A stretch of 64,000 nucleotides of DNA from positions 1 through 64,000 of the forward strand of contig JBAMJV010009814.1 of the NCBI GenBank assembly GCA_037951105.1, in the 5' to 3' direction. The notes beneath the pieces were generated by a model. It searched no databases. It had not been told where the DNA came from and was given only the letters and a program-made list of their open reading frames with translations. Positions within the stretch are counted from its first letter, which is position 1. Each line of letters begins with the position of its first letter. Below are positions 63,905 to 64,000 of the stretch, piece by piece. The DNA comes from Echinarachnius parma. Taxonomy: Eukaryota > Echinodermata > Echinoidea > Clypeasteroida > Echinarachniidae. Made by a program: the position numbers and the translations under genes.

Positions 63905-64000
63905 CTGGTATCAATGATAACAAATAAAAAATAACAAATAACATTATAAAAGGTTGTTCGGATTCATAAATCAGACACACGTCATGTCTCCAATCTGGTA

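Overview
The window is animal nuclear DNA: AT-rich, intron-dense and loaded with short transposons. It holds parts or all of three protein-coding genes, one long-terminal-repeat retrotransposon and several dozen MITE, foldback, SINE and LINE copies. A marine invertebrate deuterostome (echinoderm, hemichordate or lancelet grade) fits best. The ferlin is closest to vertebrate dysferlin/myoferlin as I know them, the LTR element has the protease-then-integrase order known from deuterostome Gmr1-like Ty3/gypsy elements, and repeat tails read 'tatatagcgc...gcgctttacaa'. The species cannot be named from sequence alone.

Layout. (1) 701-18169, plus strand: the 3' half of a dysferlin/myoferlin-type ferlin, 16 exons, covering the last two C2 domains and the C-terminal membrane anchor; the 5' half lies left of the window. 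(2) 24017-29585, plus strand: a complete four-exon YAE1-like gene (Fe-S adaptor) whose second exon has an in-frame stop inside its glycine-repeat motif. (3) 38808-63904, minus strand: the 3' part of an ATP7A/ATP7B-type copper P1B-ATPase, 16 exons, from the last metal-binding domain to the stop codon. YAE1 and ATP7 converge. The genes are ordinary housekeeping and membrane genes with no evident joint pathway.

Mobile DNA. A 6.2 kb LTR retrotransposon (56828-63001) lies in an ATP7 intron in the sense orientation. Its LTRs are nearly identical, its primer-binding site matches the 3' end of tRNA-Arg, and it has one intact gag-protease-integrase-N-terminus ORF with no integrase core, reverse transcriptase or RNase H. 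Its 3' LTR carries a 1.3 kb TTAA-flanked insert with a CpG-rich promoter-like stretch and a 39-codon ORF. Several different TTAA-flanked MITE families occur, with large palindromes (0.1-1.5 kb), a nested insertion stack at 39057-40752 and a (TAAA)n tract of about 450 bp.

The most unusual signal is recurrent. In all three genes, short tandem duplications are anchored on exon-intron junctions. They leave decayed copies of exon ends with their splice sites next to the real exon: ferlin 8213-8815, YAE1 25418-25804, and ATP7 at 43562-43805, 47940-49160, 50976-51106, 52060-52495 and possibly 63975-64000. All splice joins given were checked by hand for frame and phase; the ferlin and ATP7 reading frames are open throughout.
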